Position numbers and translations under genes: made by a program | Assembly: GCF_024138125.1 (NCBI RefSeq) | Contig: NZ_CP099993.1 | Coordinates: forward strand, 186,001 to 250,000 | Length of the DNA: 64,000 nt | Source: Halorussus salilacus | GTDB taxonomy: Archaea > Halobacteriota > Halobacteria > Halobacteriales > Haladaptataceae | Reading direction: 5' to 3' | Notes under the pieces: generated by a model | The model's database searches: none | Seen by the model: only the letters and a program-made list of their open reading frames with translations | Told to the model about the DNA's origin: nothing | In this document: piece after piece, positions 60,819-64,000 of the stretch | Numbering within the stretch: position 1 is the stretch's first letter | Layout: every line of letters begins with the position of its first letter

Positions 60819-63278
60819 TCAGTCGTCGGCCCGGGCCTCGGCGGGGTCGGATTCTATCTCGAACTCGTCGAGCAGGTCGAGCAGGTCATCGGCCCGCTGA
60901 GCGAGTCGGTCGGCGCTGTCGGAGACCTCCGCGACGGTCGCGGTCTGCTGTTCAGACGCCGCGGCGGCGTCCTCGGCCTTCCGGGCCGACCGCTCGCTGA
61001 TGTCGGTCGCCTCGTCCATCGTGGCGACGACCTCCTCGGTCGTGACCGCCTGCTCGTCGGTCGCGCGGCTGATCTCTTGGACGCCCTCGGTGGTCTCGTC
61101 GACGTTGTCGGCGATGGTTTCGAGCGCGTCGTGGGCCCGCGAGACGACGCGTTCGCCCTCGGCCACCTCCTCGCGCGTGTCGCTGATGTCCTCGACCGCG
61201 CGCTCGGTGCGCTCGCGGATGCGCTCGATGCGGGCCTCCACCTCGTCTGCGGCCTCCTTGGTCTCGGTGGCGAGCGACTTGACCTCCTCGGCGACGACCG
61301 CGAAGCCGTCGCCGGAGGCGTCGGCGCTCGCGGCCTCGATGCTCGCGTTGAGCGCGAGGACGTTGGTCTGGTCGGCGATGTCGCCGATCAGGTCCACGAT
61401 TTCGCCTATCTCGTCCATCTCCTCGGCGAGCGCGTGTATCTCCGAGACGGTCTCCTCGGCCTCCTCGCTGACTGCAGCCATCTTCTCGCGGGCCTCCTCG
61501 GCGGCCTCCCGGCCCGACTCGCTTCGCTCGTTGGTCCGCTGGGCGGTCCGGGCGACCTCCTCGGCGCTCGCGGCGACCTCCTGGATGCTGGCCGAGAGCT
61601 GGCTGAGCTCGTTCGTCGCCGCGGTCAGGCTCTCTTTCTGTTCGCCCGCGCCCTCCGAGAGGACCTGCGTCGCCTCGCTGACCTCTTCGCTGGCCGTCGA
61701 TATCTCGGCGGCGCTGTGGGTGACCTCGCGGCTCGCGGCGGTCACGGTGTCGGCGAACTCGTGGACCTCCGCGACGGTGTCGGCGAGGTCCTCCATCATG
61801 GCGTTGAACTCCCCGGCGATGTCGTTCATCGCGTCGCTCTCGCTGTCGGTGTCCATCCGCGCGGTGAGGTCGCCCTCGGCGGCGTGGCTCATCACGTCGC
61901 CGAACTCGGTCGCCTTGCGTTCGAGCGCGGCGGTGAGCGCCTCGGCGTCCTCGCGGGCGTCCTCGGCCTCGTCGCGGGCGGTCTCGATGTCCCGAATCAG
62001 GCTTTCGAGGTTGGTGTGCATCCGGTCGAACGCGGTTCCGAACGTCCCCGGAACGTCCTCGTCGAGCACGTCGGCGTCGAACTCCTCGTTCGCGAGCGCC
62101 TCGGCCTGATCGGCGGCCGTGTCGAGGTAGTCGCGCATCTCGCCGAACGCGCCGAACAGCCGACCGAGTTCGTCCTCCCGGCTGCTCTCGGGGACCTCCA
62201 CGTCGAGTCGGCCGTCGGCGATGGCGTCTGCCTTCCCGGCGAGAACGTCGAGGGAGTTCGCGGTCACTCGACCGATGGTGAGGCCGATGAACAGGAGCGC
62301 GACGACGGACGCGCCCGCGAGCAGCCAGATGTTCGTCGTGACCTGATTCTGGAGCGCGTAGGCCTCGCCCACCGGGACGTGGTAGGTCATGACCCAGTCG
62401 GTGCCCAAGATGGGACGGTAGGCGACCACGTAGTCGCCCTCGTCCATACCGACCCTAGCCGAGGACTCGCGGACGCCGCTGTCGCCGTCGAGGCCGCGCT
62501 CGACCACGGTCGAGGACCCGTCGTCCCCGCCGTACTGTTCGAGCAGGTCGGCGTTGCGGTTGTCGAGGACGACCGTCCCGTCGCTGTCGACGACCTTGAT
62601 GTCGCCGGTCGGAATCGGCGAGTGGAACTCCTTCGAGCGGTCCGGGAGCGACGCCGTCAGGACGAGGACGCCGTCGAGTCCCGCCACTCGCGTGGTGAAT
62701 CCGACGACGGGCACCGACCCGCCGACGGATTCGTGTGGGGCCGAGACCCCGACCGAATCGGTCGTGCTGGAGTTGAGGTCCTCCACCCACGGGGCCTCCT
62801 CGGAGGACAGTTCCTGACCGGTCAGGTCGTCGTTGGTGCTGGCGACCACGATGTTCGTGTCGGGATTGACGTAGTGGAGCCCCTGCACGTCCTGTGGCAG
62901 GTCGATGAGCGTGGCGTCGAGTCGCTCCTGGAAGCCACCGCCGGAGCCGTCGGTGGTCGCGATGGACTCGGCGACGAACGTCGTCGTCGAGCGCTTCGAG
63001 ACGACCCAGTCGTTGACCGACTTGGCCTCGACCTTCGCGATGCCCGAGACCTCCGATTCGGTCTGGGCGGTCACCTGCGACTGGGTGTCGAAGTGGATGT
63101 ACGCGCCGAACCCCGCGATGAGGACCATCACGACGAGCAACCCGAGCCAGAACTTCGCCGCGTAGCTCCGACGAATCCGCGCCGGGAGCAGCGATTCGAG
63201 CCGTCCGAGCAGTCCGTCGAGCTTCTCGCCCGATTTTCGCCGGTCGGACCCGTCGCCCGATTTTCGCCGGTCGGACAT
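60819..63278 (-). CDS. Methyl-accepting chemotaxis transducer (Htr)
   Basis: An 819-residue transducer. TM1 is at about 40-62, an extracellular Cache-like sensor at 65-305, TM2 at about 310-332, HAMP following, then a long coiled coil with the conserved signalling tip (IADQTNVLALNASIEAA, about 620-640). The N-terminus repeats SDRRKSG twice. It starts 3 bp after the binding-protein gene, suggesting that protein presents its ligand to this transducer, as known for BasB-BasT and CosB-CosT in Halobacterium. Confidence 0.9.
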   Translation of the reverse strand: MSDRRKSGDGSDRRKSGEKLDGLLGRLESLLPARIRRSYAAKFWLGLLVVMVLIAGFGAYIHFDTQSQVTAQTESEVSGIAKVEAKSVNDWVVSKRSTTTFVAESIATTDGSGGGFQERLDATLIDLPQDVQGLHYVNPDTNIVVASTNDDLTGQELSSEEAPWVEDLNSSTTDSVGVSAPHESVGGSVPVVGFTTRVAGLDGVLVLTASLPDRSKEFHSPIPTGDIKVVDSDGTVVLDNRNADLLEQYGGDDGSSTVVERGLDGDSGVRESSARVGMDEGDYVVAYRPILGTDWVMTYHVPVGEAYALQNQVTTNIWLLAGASVVALLFIGLTIGRVTANSLDVLAGKADAIADGRLDVEVPESSREDELGRLFGAFGEMRDYLDTAADQAEALANEEFDADVLDEDVPGTFGTAFDRMHTNLESLIRDIETARDEAEDAREDAEALTAALERKATEFGDVMSHAAEGDLTARMDTDSESDAMNDIAGEFNAMMEDLADTVAEVHEFADTVTAASREVTHSAAEISTASEEVSEATQVLSEGAGEQKESLTAATNELSQLSASIQEVAASAEEVARTAQRTNERSESGREAAEEAREKMAAVSEEAEETVSEIHALAEEMDEIGEIVDLIGDIADQTNVLALNASIEAASADASGDGFAVVAEEVKSLATETKEAADEVEARIERIRERTERAVEDISDTREEVAEGERVVSRAHDALETIADNVDETTEGVQEISRATDEQAVTTEEVVATMDEATDISERSARKAEDAAAASEQQTATVAEVSDSADRLAQRADDLLDLLDEFEIESDPAEARADD

Positions 63279-63281
63279 GGT

Positions 63282-64000
63282 TCACACCGCCCTCCCTTCG
63301 AAGTACGAGGAGTGGACGAGTTCGAGCGGGACCACGTTGCGTCCCTCGACCTGCTCGACCACGTACGGACTCAGCGGTTCGAGGCGCTCGTTGAGGCCGA
63401 CGCTCCCGGCCGCGCCCTGATAGGTGACCTCCCTGCCAGCGCGAAGCAGGGACTTCGCGCGGTCGAACTCCCCGACCGTGACGGTGTGGCCCGGCCCGGC
63501 GGAGACCGCCTCGATGTTCTCGGCGATGGCTTCGGGCGTGGCCTCGCCCGCCCGCTCGACCGCGAGCGCCTGCAGGAAGAGCGCGTCGTAGGCGTTCTCG
63601 GTGAACGGTGCCAGCGGCGCGACGTCCCGGAGTTGCTGGCGCAGCCGAAGCGCGCCGTCGGTCTCCTCGACCCTGATGGACGCGCTGTAGGCGTCCCGGA
63701 AGTAGCCCGCTGGCGAGTCCGAGAGCAACCCGGCGCTCAGCACCCACTCGGCGTCGTACTCGCTGTCGGCCCACTCGGTCATGAGTCCCTCCGTCGTCCC
63801 GGGAGTGGCGACGAGCGCGACCCCGTCCGGGTCGTCGGCGAACGCCTCGTCGAGAACCCCTCCGTACGCGTCGGCGTCGGGGTCGTACGGCACCGTCGCG
63901 GTGACCGTCCCGTCGAACAGCGACTCGATTCGGTCGGCGAGACCCGCCCCGAACGAGTCGTCGACGTGGAGGACCGCGGCCGCGTCGGCACCGACGTACT
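63282..64000 (-). CDS. ABC-type amino-acid-like substrate-binding protein (partial)
   Basis: The C-terminal 238 residues of a type I periplasmic-binding protein (Leu/Ile/Val family): VLHVDDSFGAGLADRIESLF, ALVATPGTTEGLMTEW, FTENAYDALFLQALAVERAG. The N-terminus and any signal peptide lie beyond the window. No permease or ATPase gene is seen on this side. Adjacent to the transducer in the same operon. Confidence 0.8.
   Translation of the reverse strand, partial: YVGADAAAVLHVDDSFGAGLADRIESLFDGTVTATVPYDPDADAYGGVLDEAFADDPDGVALVATPGTTEGLMTEWADSEYDAEWVLSAGLLSDSPAGYFRDAYSASIRVEETDGALRLRQQLRDVAPLAPFTENAYDALFLQALAVERAGEATPEAIAENIEAVSAGPGHTVTVGEFDRAKSLLRAGREVTYQGAAGSVGLNERLEPLSPYVVEQVEGRNVVPLELVHSSYFEGRAV

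Noticed and set aside
1-64000. Integrated provirus, IS element or replication origin
   Set aside because: No integrase, transposase, phage structural, Orc1/Cdc6 genes or tRNA-attachment duplications were seen in the window.

Overview
This window looks like chromosome (or a large replicon) of an extremely halophilic archaeon of the class Halobacteria. It is very GC-rich and the proteins are strongly acidic (Asp/Glu-rich). Short TATA-type boxes sit about 25-30 nt before start codons, giving mostly leaderless or near-leaderless genes. The gene families are haloarchaeal: a HalX response regulator, the haloarchaeal RNA polymerase epsilon subunit, TrmB regulators, a Tat-exported subtilase, fused ADP-forming acyl-CoA synthetase, ATP-type PEPCK and a haloarchaeal type I-B CRISPR-Cas system. 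Genus and species cannot be told from sequence reading alone. No rRNA or tRNA genes were seen.

Layout. 0.7-8.5 kb: a MoxR ATPase converges on a four-gene minus-strand operon (transglutaminase/DUF4129, a small membrane protein, DUF58, a polytopic membrane protein). Three of these four genes carry apparent one-base deletions in short G/C runs, four in all. 8.8-19.3 kb: acyl-CoA ligase, RNAP epsilon, a thiamine-diphosphate enzyme, HalX regulator, DUF7504-type regulator, NDP-sugar synthase, DCC thiol protein, [2Fe-2S] ferredoxin and a Dps-like ferritin. 19.4-25.8 kb: a Hrq1/YprA-type helicase flanked by copies of a structured hairpin element, a thioredoxin fold without its cysteines, and a gene pair behind a double TTTAGG-N4-CCTAAA operator typical of DtxR-type iron regulators. 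25.8-37.7 kb: an RND exporter with its TrmB regulator, a halolysin-like protease, a DUF21/CBS protein, a rhodanese lipoprotein, a three-gene small-membrane/DUF7504 operon, a GNAT acetyltransferase and a sulfatase-fold hydrolase.

38.4-50.7 kb: a complete type I-B operon, cas6-cas8b-cas7-cas5-cas3-cas4-cas1-cas2, its genes overlapping or only 1-4 bp apart. A leader and a 39-repeat, 38-spacer array follow. Upstream of cas6, on the opposite strand, lies a second near-identical leader end joined to one degenerate repeat. It is either the remnant of a second flanking array or a CreA-like crRNA-resembling RNA gene, and is the most interesting feature of the window.

50.7-64 kb: a Pta-like P-loop protein with fused acyl-CoA synthetase (ADP-forming), PEPCK, two DNA-binding regulators, small membrane and nuclease-fold proteins, a YbaK deacylase, GNAT and MazG-like proteins. 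The window ends in a chemotaxis transducer directly downstream of an ABC-type binding-protein gene that runs off the edge.

A second theme is the density of perfect palindromes (28-43 bp) and short dispersed repeats. They occur between genes and also inside coding regions at low-complexity linkers (cas5, DUF58, the thiamine enzyme, the transglutaminase tail). Three copies of a larger hairpin family, two with compensatory base changes in an extended inner stem, suggest a structured RNA or mobile palindromic element.
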